Part shown: positions 34,771 through 43,174 of the stretch, in pieces
How positions within the stretch are numbered: position 1 is the stretch's first letter
How the letters are laid out: each line of letters begins with the position of its first letter
Assembly (NCBI RefSeq): GCF_009208075.1
Contig: NZ_WFKJ01000001.1
Location: forward strand, 62,001-126,000
DNA from: Poseidonibacter ostreae
GTDB lineage: Bacteria; Campylobacterota; Campylobacteria; Campylobacterales; Arcobacteraceae
DNA length: 64,000 bases
Direction: 5' to 3'
Notes under the pieces: generated by a model
Databases searched by the model: none
What the model was told of the DNA's origin: nothing
Seen by the model: the letters and a program-made list of their open reading frames with translations, nothing else
Program-made: the position numbers and the translations under genes

Positions 34771-35391
34771 TTACTTCACTGAATTTTCAAAGAAGGTTTT
34801 TAATTGTTGATTAAACTCTTTTGAATTACTTGAAGGTAGTAATGCATCACCAATACAAACATCACAGTTAAAAGGTACAAATAAAGCTTCACCTTTTGGC
34901 AAAGAATTTCCTAAACCTTCCATATGAATAGGAATAACAGGAGTATTAGCTCTGTCTTTAATCATATAATAAAGCCCTTTTTTTAAACGACTTATCTCTT
35001 CAGGTTTTCCTCTACTTCCTTCTGGAAATAGTATTAAAATATCTCCATTATCTAAAGCTTCATAAGATTCTTTAAATAACTCTTCAGGTGATGCAGAACC
35101 TGATCTATCAAGTGGAATAATTCCAATACAATTTATTGAAATCCATGATGTGAACTTATTTTTCATAAAATAATCAGCAGCAGCAACTGGTCTTATTTTA
35201 TGAATTTGATTTAATGGATATAAACTCATAATTACCATCGTATCAAGATGACTATTATGATTTGGTGCAATAATTGCTCCTTCTCCAAATGGTAGTTTTT
35301 CACGATTTTTTATATTTAAACCTAAAATTACAAATACAATAGGACGTATAATTAAAGCAAAAAATAGTACTTTTATATATCTACTACTCAC
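34771..35391 (-). CDS. 1-acylglycerol-3-phosphate acyltransferase-like (PlsC family)
   Basis: 206 residues. The acyltransferase motifs are NHNSHLD (HX4D, near 44-50), FPEGSRGKPEE (near 120) and the TPVIPIHMEG block. One N-terminal membrane helix is present. The family transfers an acyl chain to lysophospholipids. The gene starts 2 bp after the CDP-diglyceride synthase gene and completes a local set for making a phospholipid from lysophosphatidate. Confidence 0.9.
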   Translation of the reverse strand: MSSRYIKVLFFALIIRPIVFVILGLNIKNREKLPFGEGAIIAPNHNSHLDTMVIMSLYPLNQIHKIRPVAAADYFMKNKFTSWISINCIGIIPLDRSGSASPEELFKESYEALDNGDILILFPEGSRGKPEEISRLKKGLYYMIKDRANTPVIPIHMEGLGNSLPKGEALFVPFNCDVCIGDALLPSSNSKEFNQQLKTFFENSVK

Positions 35392-35393
35392 GA

Positions 35394-36326
35394 CTAATAC
35401 TTCACATAATATAAAAAGTGAAAGAAAATAGGAGCAGTATAAAGTAAACTATCTAATCTATCTAAGATTCCACCATGTCCTGGAATTAAAGTTCCTGTAT
35501 CTTTTATCTTTATATCTCTTTTTAAACTTGAAATTACTACATCGCCAAAGAAACCAAACACAGAGATTAGAAATCCTGCTAAAAATCCATATAACATATC
35601 TAATGATGTTAAATAAGGTGCAACTAATCCTGAAATTAAAGTTACAGTTACAACTCCACCTATAAAACCTTCCCATGTTTTATTTGGACTAACTTTTGGA
35701 ATGATTTTATTTTTACCAAATAACTTACCAAAAACATATTGAGATACATCGTTAAACTGTGTCATAAAAAGTAAAAATAAAACAGGACCTATACTTCCAG
35801 CAAGAGAGTTTTGAACAGGTAAAGTCAATAAATAAGCAATATGACTAATACTAAAAACAGTAAGCATAGCAGCCCAATGAATTACAGAAGCTGAGTTTAT
35901 AAAACCATCTGTTTCTCCAATAATTACTAATCTAATTGGTATAAATAAGAATAAAAAGATTGGTATAAAGATAATAAACATTCCATACCATTCAATACTT
36001 ACCCAATAATACTGCAATGGAATAGATAAATAAACCCAAAATATTGCACGTCTATCTACATGTCTAATTGAGATAATTGATAAAAACTCTTTTAAAGCTA
36101 AAAATGAAAGAAAAGCAAAAAATATAATTGCAGTTTGTGAACTAAAACTAAGTGATATAAATACAATAGCAATCATCCACCACCAAGATTTTATTCTAAG
36201 TTTTAACTCAGTGTAATCAACTTCTTTGTTCTTATTTTGTTTATATAAATATATTAGAGTTGATATAAGTAATACAAGTATAACTGCAATCATGCCATTT
36301 AATGAATTTTGTTCAATACTAAACAT
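35394..36326 (-). CDS. Phosphatidate cytidylyltransferase (CdsA family, YnbB-like)
   Basis: 310 residues, about eight membrane segments. The C-terminal signature is SPNKTWEGFIGG followed by GFFGDVVISSLKRDIKIKDTGTLIPGHGGILDRLDSL, which holds the catalytic Asp residues. It makes CDP-diacylglycerol from phosphatidate and CTP. It is placed directly between a CDP-alcohol phosphatidyltransferase (1 bp) and an acyltransferase (2 bp), as in the E. coli ynbAB set, so it is probably a second copy rather than the housekeeping enzyme. Confidence 0.92.
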   Translation of the reverse strand: MFSIEQNSLNGMIAVILVLLISTLIYLYKQNKNKEVDYTELKLRIKSWWWMIAIVFISLSFSSQTAIIFFAFLSFLALKEFLSIISIRHVDRRAIFWVYLSIPLQYYWVSIEWYGMFIIFIPIFLFLFIPIRLVIIGETDGFINSASVIHWAAMLTVFSISHIAYLLTLPVQNSLAGSIGPVLFLLFMTQFNDVSQYVFGKLFGKNKIIPKVSPNKTWEGFIGGVVTVTLISGLVAPYLTSLDMLYGFLAGFLISVFGFFGDVVISSLKRDIKIKDTGTLIPGHGGILDRLDSLLYTAPIFFHFLYYVKY

Positions 36327-36327
36327 C

Positions 36328-36981
36328 TTATTTACCTTCTAAAGTTTTATATATAAAAAAAGTACGATTTACTACAGTTAAAAAAGACCCTATTGTAATA
36401 ATAAGAAGTGCAATAAAAAGTATATAGTTTTGTTCAAATATCATACTTTCAAAAATACTAAAGATTAAAGAAAAAGTTAAAATTGCCATTCTATGTTGTT
36501 TTGCCATAGGACCTTTAAAACAAGCCCCTGCATTCATACTTGAACCTAATACTCTTATATACGCAGTCATCATTGCAAATAATGCTGCTAAATATCCTAA
36601 TTCAATAGAAAATGTAAAAGTTGTTAGTGAATATCCAAGTGCTATAAACAAAATAGAATCAGAAACTCTATCTGGTATATCGTTATAAAGCTCACCTGAT
36701 TTAGTACTTTTTCCACCCTCAAGAGCAACCATTCCATCAAATAAATTACATAAAAGCCTCATTTGAATAAATATAGTAGCCAAAATTGGAAATAAAATTT
36801 CTTGATATGAAATAGCAGATGGTATTAATAAAATAAATATAGAAGCGATTATACTAAAAACTATACTTGCAATAGATATTTGGTTTGGAGTTATATCTTT
36901 CTTACTTAAGTAACTTGCTATATTTTTTGACCATGTAGCACCTCTAACTTTAAGAGGTCTTCTTAAGTCTTCATTTGACAT
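36328..36981 (-). CDS. CDP-alcohol phosphatidyltransferase (YnbA-like)
   Basis: 217 residues, about six membrane segments. The CDP-alcohol motif is present as DGMVALEGGKSTKSGELYNDIPDRVSD (D-G-x2-A...G...D...D); the usual Arg after the Ala is replaced, so the match is close but not perfect. The protein transfers the diacylglycerol-phosphate from CDP-DAG to an alcohol head group of unknown identity. It is the first gene of the set with CdsA- and PlsC-like enzymes and an APC permease. pgsA at 53245 is the ordinary relative in this window. Confidence 0.88.
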   Translation of the reverse strand: MSNEDLRRPLKVRGATWSKNIASYLSKKDITPNQISIASIVFSIIASIFILLIPSAISYQEILFPILATIFIQMRLLCNLFDGMVALEGGKSTKSGELYNDIPDRVSDSILFIALGYSLTTFTFSIELGYLAALFAMMTAYIRVLGSSMNAGACFKGPMAKQHRMAILTFSLIFSIFESMIFEQNYILFIALLIITIGSFLTVVNRTFFIYKTLEGK

Positions 36982-37043
36982 ATTAATTTTCCTTAGGAAT
37001 TTTGAACGTATTATAAACTAATTAGTCTAAAAAATATAGCTTT

Positions 37044-37084
37044 CTGCTTTTATCAGAATAAAAGTAGTTTCATTATGTGAAACT
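37044..37084 (+). other. Two consecutive hairpins upstream of the DJ-1 gene
   Basis: CTGCTTTTAT-CAGA-ATAAAAGTAG (37044-37067) is a 10-pair stem with one G-T wobble. AGTTTCA-TTATG-TGAAACT (37066-37084) is a perfect 7-bp stem sharing two bases with it. Both lie in the gap between divergent genes at 36981 and 37167. Neither is followed by a T run. Confidence 0.45.
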
Positions 37085-37166
37085 CATAAAAAGTACATTT
37101 TAAATAAATTTTTGTTTAATTTTTATTTTCTTAAACTATTCAAAATATAAAATAAAAGGATTATAA

Positions 37167-37730
37167 ATGACAAAGAAAATTTTAGTTTTAGCAGGTGACT
37201 TTGTAGAAGACTACGAGATAATGGTTCCTTTTCAGTGTTTGAAAATGTTAGGTTACAAAGTTGATGTTGTATGCCCAGATAAAAAAGAAGGTGAGCAAAT
37301 AAAAACAGCTATTCATGATTTTGAAGGTGATCAAACATATACTGAAAAGCCAGGACATAACTTTACTCTAAATGCATCTTTTGAAGATATTAATGAAAAT
37401 GATTATGATGCTTTATTAATTCCAGGAGGAAGATCTCCTGAATATATTAGGTTAAATCAAAGAGTTATCCAAATTGTACAAAACTTTAATAATTCAAATA
37501 AACCAATTGCTTCTGTTTGTCATGGTATTTTATTATTAGCAGCAGCTAATGTAATTCAAGATAAAACTTGTTCTTGTTATCCTGCTTGTGCTCCAGATGT
37601 ATCACTAGCTGGTGGAACATGGACTGACATTGGTTTTGAAAGTGCAATAGTTGATGGCAACTTAGTAACAGCAGCAGCATGGCCCGCTCATCCTGAATGG
37701 TTAGCTAAATTTCACGAAATGATAAAATAA
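37167..37730 (+). CDS. DJ-1/PfpI family protein
   Basis: 187 residues. The flavodoxin-like fold begins KKILVLAGDFVEDYEIMVPFQCLKMLGYKVDVV; LIPGGRSPEYIR and the nucleophile elbow ASVCHGILLLAAANV hold the conserved Glu, Cys and His of the family. Members act as glyoxalases, deglycases, chaperones or proteases; the insert ending CSCYPACAPD with three extra Cys is notable. It lies 42 bp upstream of an IclR-type regulator in the same direction. AAAAGGAT is the ribosome site. Confidence 0.93.
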   Translation: MTKKILVLAGDFVEDYEIMVPFQCLKMLGYKVDVVCPDKKEGEQIKTAIHDFEGDQTYTEKPGHNFTLNASFEDINENDYDALLIPGGRSPEYIRLNQRVIQIVQNFNNSNKPIASVCHGILLLAAANVIQDKTCSCYPACAPDVSLAGGTWTDIGFESAIVDGNLVTAAAWPAHPEWLAKFHEMIK

Positions 37731-37772
37731 AAATCATAGTATATGATATAATTATTCAAAAAAGAGTGCTTC

Positions 37773-38507
37773 ATGCCAAATCAAATAAAATCTTTATCAA
37801 AGGGTTTAAAAGTATATAAAAGTATTGTTGACCATGGAAAACCAATACTTGCAAAAACTTTATGTAAAAGTCTGAATATTGACAAAAGTACAATGTCAAG
37901 ACTTTTACAAACGCTAAAAGATGAAGGTTTTATTTCTTATTTAGAAAACTCAAATGAAATAATTGCAAACTCAATTGCAGATAAAACAAATCAAAGTACA
38001 AAAATAGAACTTCTGATTAATAAAACAAATATTTTATTAGAAGATATAGCAAAAAGCACAGGAGAATGTGCATATATTGGAATATTTGATAATTATAAGA
38101 TGTTATATTTAAATCAAATTGATTTTTCAAAAAGGGCTATTAAAACACGAAATAATATAGGTGTTCATGCTCAGCTTCATACAAATGCAATTGGTAAATC
38201 TATTCTAGCCTTTGGAAACTATGACTTAGAAAAAATAAAACTCAATCAGTATACAAGTACTACAATTACAGATATAAAAAAATTAGAAGATGATTTGCAA
38301 AAAGTAAGAAACAGAGGGTTTTCAATAGATAACAAAGAATATCAAGATGGTATGTGTTGTGTTGCTGTTCCTTTATTTAATAAGGAAAACATCCTAATAG
38401 CTGCTGTTGGTATTTCAGGAAGTTCTACACGTTTGGATTTAAATAAGATATTAGAAATTGGAAATAATATTTCTGATTTAGTATCAAAATATGAGATAGT
38501 ATATTAA
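37773..38507 (+). CDS. IclR family transcriptional regulator
   Basis: 244 residues. The N-terminal winged helix (about 5-70) has SLSKGLKVYKSIVDHG and a recognition helix with SLNIDKSTMSRLLQTLKDEGFI. The C-terminal effector domain (about 75-240) has GECAYIGIFDNYKMLYLNQI, HAQLHTNAIGKSILAF and GMCCVAVPLFNKE. IclR proteins respond to small metabolites. It follows the DJ-1 gene and a TATAAT is close before the ATG, so it may have its own promoter. The target genes are not visible here; DJ-1 is the simplest candidate. Confidence 0.93.
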   Translation: MPNQIKSLSKGLKVYKSIVDHGKPILAKTLCKSLNIDKSTMSRLLQTLKDEGFISYLENSNEIIANSIADKTNQSTKIELLINKTNILLEDIAKSTGECAYIGIFDNYKMLYLNQIDFSKRAIKTRNNIGVHAQLHTNAIGKSILAFGNYDLEKIKLNQYTSTTITDIKKLEDDLQKVRNRGFSIDNKEYQDGMCCVAVPLFNKENILIAAVGISGSSTRLDLNKILEIGNNISDLVSKYEIVY

Positions 38508-38610
38508 TATATCACAAATTGTAATATTTTAGTAGCTTTTCTTCACTTTACTATAAAATATATTAAACAAAAACAATATACAATCAGCGTAAGATTTAAA
38601 AGGTTAAAAT

Positions 38611-39960
38611 ATGGCAAAGAAAAAAACATCACTATTTGAATGTCAACACTGTGGAGAACAAGCTACAAAATGGCTAGGAAAATGTCCAAACTGTGGCTCA
38701 TGGGATTCATTTGTAGAGTTAAATCAAGACCAACAAGAAGTTTTAAAACAGACATCAAAAGTTATAAACACTGATACTAAAGCAGTTCCAATTACTCAAA
38801 TAAAACAAGATGATGTAATAAGATTCTCATCAAATAATGATGAGTTTGATTTAGTTTTAGGTGGAGGAATAGTTCCAGGAAGTCTTACTTTAATTGGGGG
38901 AAGTCCAGGAGTTGGAAAGTCAACTTTACTTTTAAAAGTAGCAGGTTCAATTGCAGCAAGCGGGAAAAAAGTACTTTATGTATCAGGAGAAGAGAGCGCT
39001 GGACAGATAAAGCTACGTGCAAATAGACTAGAAGCAAACCATGATGATGTATATTTATTAAGTGAGATTAAACTTGAAGAGATTCAAGATGAGCTTTTAA
39101 GAGTAAATTATGAAGTTGTTATTATTGATTCTATTCAAACTATTTACTCATCAAATCTTACAAGTGCACCTGGTTCTGTATCACAAGTTAGAGAAATCAC
39201 CTTTGAACTTATGAGAAAAGCAAAAGAATCAAATATTGCAATGTTTATAATTGGACATATTACAAAAGATGGAAGTATCGCTGGACCTAGAGTTTTAGAG
39301 CATATGGTTGATACTGTATTATACTTTGAGGGTGAATCTAGTAAAGAGCTTAGAATGCTTAGAGGTTTTAAAAATAGATTTGGTTCCACTTCTGAAATTG
39401 GTATTTTTGAAATGACAAATGAAGGTTTAGTAAGTGCTAAAGATATTACATCAAAATTTTTTGATAAATCTAAAGCTCAAAGTGGTTCAGCCCTTACTAT
39501 TGTAATGGAAGGAAGTAGAGCTTTAATCCTAGAAGTTCAAGCTTTAGTAACAGAGAGTACAAACCCAAATCCAAAACGAAGTGCTACAGGATTTGATGGA
39601 GCAAGATTAAATATGCTTTTAGCCCTATTAGAAAAAAAGATTGATTTACCATTAAATCACTATGATGTATTTGTAAATATAAGTGGTGGCATAAAAATAA
39701 AAGAGAGTTCTGCTGATTTGGCTGTTGTTGCTGCTATTATTTCATCTTTTAGAGATAGACCAATTTCTAAAGAGTCAGTATTTATTGGAGAAGTTTCATT
39801 AACAGGTGAAATAAAAGATGTTTTCTCAATAGATATGAGATTAAAAGAAGCTCAAGCACAAGGTATTCAAAAAGCAGTAATTGCTCAAAAACCTAATATG
39901 AAACTAAATCTTAAATGCTTCCCTGTAGATGAAGTATCAAAAATGATAGAACTATTTTAA
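38611..39960 (+). CDS. radA: DNA repair protein RadA
   Basis: 449 residues. The N-terminal zinc finger is CQHCGEQATKWLGKCPNCGSW (four Cys). The RecA-like ATPase has GGSPGVGKST (Walker A near 95) and the RadA-specific KNRFG motif (near 254). A C-terminal Lon-like domain (about 290-449) follows. RadA helps branch migration in recombination repair. It ends in a 26-bp palindrome shared with the convergent thioesterase gene. Confidence 0.97.
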   Translation: MAKKKTSLFECQHCGEQATKWLGKCPNCGSWDSFVELNQDQQEVLKQTSKVINTDTKAVPITQIKQDDVIRFSSNNDEFDLVLGGGIVPGSLTLIGGSPGVGKSTLLLKVAGSIAASGKKVLYVSGEESAGQIKLRANRLEANHDDVYLLSEIKLEEIQDELLRVNYEVVIIDSIQTIYSSNLTSAPGSVSQVREITFELMRKAKESNIAMFIIGHITKDGSIAGPRVLEHMVDTVLYFEGESSKELRMLRGFKNRFGSTSEIGIFEMTNEGLVSAKDITSKFFDKSKAQSGSALTIVMEGSRALILEVQALVTESTNPNPKRSATGFDGARLNMLLALLEKKIDLPLNHYDVFVNISGGIKIKESSADLAVVAAIISSFRDRPISKESVFIGEVSLTGEIKDVFSIDMRLKEAQAQGIQKAVIAQKPNMKLNLKCFPVDEVSKMIELF

Positions 39961-39971
39961 AATAGTTCTAT
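39946..39971. terminator. 26-bp perfect palindrome, bidirectional terminator
   Basis: A 13-bp arm, ATAGAACTATTTT, is followed at once by its reverse complement. It covers the last codons and stop of radA and touches the stop of the convergent thioesterase gene (39971-39973). A TATTTA tail follows on the + strand. Confidence 0.75.
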
Positions 39972-40375
39972 TATTTACTAACTCTTTTCTTTGCCCCTGA
40001 CATTAATCTTTCAGTTGAAACTATAGCTCTTGTATGAGTTCCTGTTCCTATTTTTCCACCAGAATCAACAACTTCAATAGAAAACTTATAAAGTTTTCCT
40101 TCCATTCCATCAAAAGTTGCAGTTGATACAGCAATATCACCTTCTAATGTTGCAGCTAAATGTGTTACATTTACATTAACTCCAACTGAAAGTTCACCCT
40201 CTTTTAAGAAAGGTATTAATATTTTTGCAGCCGAACACTCCATTAAAGCGACAAGTCTTGCTGTTGCAAAAACATCAGGAAAACCATCATCTTTTGAAAT
40301 ATTTAAATTACTTGCTAAATCACTATTTTTAACTTTAAACTCAATACTATCTTTTGTTCCAATTTCTAAATTCAC
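39971..40375 (-). CDS. Hot-dog thioesterase, fluoroacetyl-CoA thioesterase (FlK)-like
   Basis: 134 residues. The hot-dog pattern has FATARLVALMECSAAKILIPFL, with the catalytic Glu, and SVGVNVNVTHLAAT with the His, both as in FlK-type thioesterases. Strands follow to a closing THTRAIV. FlK relatives hydrolyse small acyl-CoA esters. It is monocistronic, between radA (convergent) and ybeY (divergent). The natural acyl group cannot be told. Confidence 0.88.
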   Translation of the reverse strand: MNLEIGTKDSIEFKVKNSDLASNLNISKDDGFPDVFATARLVALMECSAAKILIPFLKEGELSVGVNVNVTHLAATLEGDIAVSTATFDGMEGKLYKFSIEVVDSGGKIGTGTHTRAIVSTERLMSGAKKRVSK

Positions 40376-40475
40376 ATTAACTCCTTACATAATTCTTATA
40401 CATAGATAACTTTATTATAATTAAACTTTTAATTTGCAAAAATTAGCTATACTCGCGAAAATTAAAAGGTAAATA

Positions 40476-40895
40476 ATGATTGATATAGAAAATAATACTT
40501 CATTTGATATAAATACTTCAATACTTGAAGATATTACTTCTTCTTTAACTTCAAAAGATATAGAATTACTTATTGTAAATAATGAGGAAATTCAAGAATT
40601 AAATAAGCAACACAGAAATATAGATAAAGCTACAGATGTTCTTAGCTTTCCTTTAGAGTTTGAAATGCCGAATATGCCATTAGGCTCTATTGTTATCTCT
40701 TTAGATTTTGTAGAAGAGAAAGCAAAAGAGTACAAACATACACAAGAAGAAGAGTTTTTTCTTTTATTTATTCATGGACTTTTACATTTACTAGGATTTG
40801 ATCATGAGATTGACTCAGGTGAACATAGAACAAAAGAAGAAGAATTAATCAAACAATTTAATTTACCAAATAGCTTAATAGTAAGGAATTCATAA
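40476..40895 (+). CDS. ybeY: Endoribonuclease YbeY, rRNA maturation factor
   Basis: 139 residues. The metal-binding signature HGLLHLLGFDH is near 108-118, and the NKQHRNIDKATDVLSFPL block matches the family. YbeY acts in 16S rRNA 3' maturation and ribosome quality control. It starts the two-gene unit with the antiporter gene (1 bp apart). A TATACT near 40449 is a likely -10. Confidence 0.95.
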   Translation: MIDIENNTSFDINTSILEDITSSLTSKDIELLIVNNEEIQELNKQHRNIDKATDVLSFPLEFEMPNMPLGSIVISLDFVEEKAKEYKHTQEEEFFLLFIHGLLHLLGFDHEIDSGEHRTKEEELIKQFNLPNSLIVRNS

Positions 40896-40896
40896 A

Positions 40897-41817
40897 ATGG
40901 ATATATTTATATTTGTCATCTCAATGGCAGCACTTATATATGGTGCTGACTTTATAATCGAACAAAGTGAAAAGATTGCACTACACTACAATATTTCAAG
41001 CTTTGTAATAGGTGCTACCTTAATTGCACTTGGAACTTCACTACCTGAAATGGCAGTTTCAATGTCAGCTTCAATGAAAGGAAGTGCAGATATTGCAGTT
41101 GCAAATGTTATAGGAAGTACAATATTTAATATCTCCTTGGTCTTAGGGGTTGTATTTTTAATAGCTAAAAAAGTTAATCCTACAAGAGATTTATTTGCAA
41201 AAGATTCAGCATGGTCTTTATTCCCAATATTAGCATTTATTCTAATGGGAATTGATGGAAAAATAAATTTTGTTGATGGTATCTTATTTCTAATTTTAAT
41301 GGCTGGTTATTTAATGTTCTTAATTTCTAGTGATTCAATTGAAGAGTTAGATGAAGAGATTTTAAAAGAGAAATTTGAATGGGGAAAAACTTCAGGTTTA
41401 TTAATAATTGGATTTATATTCGTTGTTGCTGGTGCTGATTTTGCAATTGATAGTGCATCAAATATTGCAAGAGAGTTTGGTATTTCAGAATGGATTATTG
41501 GACTATTTTTAATAGCCTTTGGTACATCTTTACCTGAACTTACTATTTCAATTAAATCTGCTTTAAATAATAATACAGATTTAGCTATTGGAAATATTAT
41601 AGGTTCAAATGTTGCAAACTTTACAATGGTTTTAGGAGTATCATCTTTAATAAATCCATTAAATGTAGATTTTAACGCAAACTTCTTTGATATTACAGCT
41701 GCATTTATTGCATCTTTAATGCTAGTATTTATAACTGCAAATAAACTTTATAATAAATCTGCGGGAATTGCTTTGATGGTAATTTTAGCTTTAGTAGTAC
41801 AAAATAGTCTAGCTTAA
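40897..41817 (+). CDS. Calcium/sodium antiporter, YrbG-like
   Basis: 306 residues with ten membrane segments in two inverted halves. The alpha repeats are ATLIALGTSLPEMAVS (near 45) and FLIAFGTSLPELTIS (near 205), each with the G-T-S-L-P-E cation-binding signature. It exchanges Na+ for Ca2+ at the inner membrane. The gene follows ybeY by one base and ends in a bidirectional terminator shared with perR. Confidence 0.95.
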   Translation: MDIFIFVISMAALIYGADFIIEQSEKIALHYNISSFVIGATLIALGTSLPEMAVSMSASMKGSADIAVANVIGSTIFNISLVLGVVFLIAKKVNPTRDLFAKDSAWSLFPILAFILMGIDGKINFVDGILFLILMAGYLMFLISSDSIEELDEEILKEKFEWGKTSGLLIIGFIFVVAGADFAIDSASNIAREFGISEWIIGLFLIAFGTSLPELTISIKSALNNNTDLAIGNIIGSNVANFTMVLGVSSLINPLNVDFNANFFDITAAFIASLMLVFITANKLYNKSAGIALMVILALVVQNSLA

Positions 41818-41828
41818 GAGCTAGACTA
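41805..41828. terminator. Bidirectional terminator, antiporter / perR
   Basis: TAGTCTAGCT, TAAG, AGCTAGACTA is a perfect 10-bp stem. It overlaps the antiporter stop and is followed on the + strand by a TAATATTTTATT tract. Confidence 0.8.
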
Positions 41829-41835
41829 TAATATT

Positions 41836-42240
41836 TTATTTATTACAGTTACAACATAGTCCTGAAAGAACTAAATTTGTAGAGTCAATTTTAAATTGAC
41901 TCTTAGAAGTAACCTCAGTTAAAACGCTTGAAATATCTAAACTTACATCTTCAATATTTCCACATTCAGAACACACTAAATGAGCATGCTCTTCTTTTAC
42001 TAACTCAAAAACTGACTTAGCATTTGGTACTTTTACTTCTGAAAGAAAAACCTTTTCAACCATTGCATTAATATTCTTATATATAGTAGCAAGTGAAATA
42101 GAAGGAAACTTTGCAAGTAACTTATGGTATAAATCATCAATATTCATATGACCATTTAAATAAAGTTCTTCAACAATAGCAACTCTTTGAGGTGTTACTT
42201 TCAAATCATAATTTTTTAATAAAACTGTATAATTTGTCAT
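41836..42240 (-). CDS. perR: Fur family regulator, PerR-like
   Basis: 134 residues from ATG 42240, which has a GGAAGAG ribosome site; a ten-codon extension upstream has none. The winged helix has LKVTPQRVAIVEELYLNGHMNIDDLYHKLLAKFPSISLATIYKNI. The C-terminal domain has HAHLVC-SECG and LCCNC, i.e. Zn-binding Cys pairs, and the His/Asp metal-sensing residues. It is divergent from two desulforubrerythrin genes, which are typical PerR targets, so a peroxide-sensing role fits better than iron control. It could still be a Fur-type regulator. Confidence 0.9.
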   Translation of the reverse strand: MTNYTVLLKNYDLKVTPQRVAIVEELYLNGHMNIDDLYHKLLAKFPSISLATIYKNINAMVEKVFLSEVKVPNAKSVFELVKEEHAHLVCSECGNIEDVSLDISSVLTEVTSKSQFKIDSTNLVLSGLCCNCNK

Positions 42241-42255
42241 GTTTACTCTTCCTTT

Positions 42256-42291
42256 TGTGAAATAATACAATATTCTATATTTATTTTCACA
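42256..42291 (-). other. Inverted repeat in the perR leader
   Basis: TGTGAAATAA (42256-42265) and TTATTTTCACA (42281-42291) form a 10-bp stem with one unpaired base and a 15-base loop, directly upstream of the perR ribosome site. It may be an operator with wide half-sites or an RNA hairpin in the leader. Confidence 0.4.
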
Positions 42292-42380
42292 TAATTTTAT
42301 ATTTTGTAATTTATTTTAAAAATATAGTATAACATAAATTTTCTTATATGATAATAATTTTCCTTTAAGTTTAGTTCCAC

Positions 42381-42410
42381 TATAATTCTTCAAAGGATAA
42401 AAATTATCCT
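42381..42410 (+). promoter_or_regulatory. Promoter and candidate PerR/Fur operator of the first desulforubrerythrin gene
   Basis: TATAAT at 42381-42386 is a probable -10 box. From 8 bp downstream, AGGATAA-AAA-TTATCCT (42394-42410) is a perfect 7-bp inverted repeat that would cover the start site, a position suited to repression. The palindrome is close to Fur/PerR-type AT-rich 7-1-7 operators. Confidence 0.55.
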
Positions 42411-42444
42411 CTAATAAAAATTAAGCTAAATAGGAAATAAGAAA

Positions 42445-43110
42445 ATGAAACAATATCAAACATATAAATGTAACGCATGTGGATGTGAAGTAGAAGTACA
42501 AGAAGCAAACGATAAAGCAAAATTATCATGTTGTGGAACTGAAATGGATATGATTACAGAAAACTTAACTGCGGTTAATTTAATGAAAGCTTTTGCTGGT
42601 GAATCACAAGCTAGAAATAAATATGAATTTTTTGCAGAAATTGCATTTGAAGAAGGTTTACATAGAATTGCAAGATTTTTTAAAGAAGCAGCTGAAAATG
42701 AAAAATACCATGCAATTGCTGAATTAAAAGCTTATAATAAATTAGTTAATAATGTTGAGTTAGACTCTACTGCTAAAAATATTCAATATGCAGCTGATGG
42801 TGAAAAATATGAACATGAAGAGATGTATCCAAACTTTGAAGCAATTGCAAAAGAAGAAGGTTTAAAAGAAATAGCAAGAATGTTTAAAGGAATTGGAAAA
42901 GTTGAAGTTGAACATGAAAGAGAATACTTAGAATTAAAAGAAGAGTTAATTAATGAAGGCTTTTTAGAATCAGATGATAAAGATGAAGAGTGGGTTTGTG
43001 AAGTATGTGGTCATGTTCATAGAGGTAAAAAGCCACCAAAACAATGTCCTTTATGTGCAGTTGAAAAAGAGTACTTCAAAAAAAGAAATAAAGACGTAAC
43101 TGTAGGATAA
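42445..43110 (+). CDS. Desulforubrerythrin (copy 1)
   Basis: 221 residues in three parts: an N-terminal desulforedoxin-like iron centre (CNACG...SCCGTEM, residues 8-35), a four-helix diiron domain (about 40-170; EYFAE-type helices ESQARNKYEFF, ENEKYHA, EHEREYLE) and a C-terminal rubredoxin (CEVCGHVHRG...CPLC, 188-206). This order is that of Campylobacter desulforubrerythrin, which reduces hydrogen peroxide in the cytosol. It follows a PerR-type gene on the other strand and precedes a second copy by 64 bp. Confidence 0.95.
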   Translation: MKQYQTYKCNACGCEVEVQEANDKAKLSCCGTEMDMITENLTAVNLMKAFAGESQARNKYEFFAEIAFEEGLHRIARFFKEAAENEKYHAIAELKAYNKLVNNVELDSTAKNIQYAADGEKYEHEEMYPNFEAIAKEEGLKEIARMFKGIGKVEVEHEREYLELKEELINEGFLESDDKDEEWVCEVCGHVHRGKKPPKQCPLCAVEKEYFKKRNKDVTVG

Positions 43111-43174
43111 TTTAAGAGTAATTTTATAAGAATAGGAATAGAATTACTTATATTAAAATATAAGAGGAACTAAT

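Noticed and set aside
35458-35676. 72-residue minus-strand ORF inside the CdsA-like gene
   Set aside because: It is a same-strand frame shadow within a well-conserved gene, with a Cys/Phe/Arg-rich, implausible composition.
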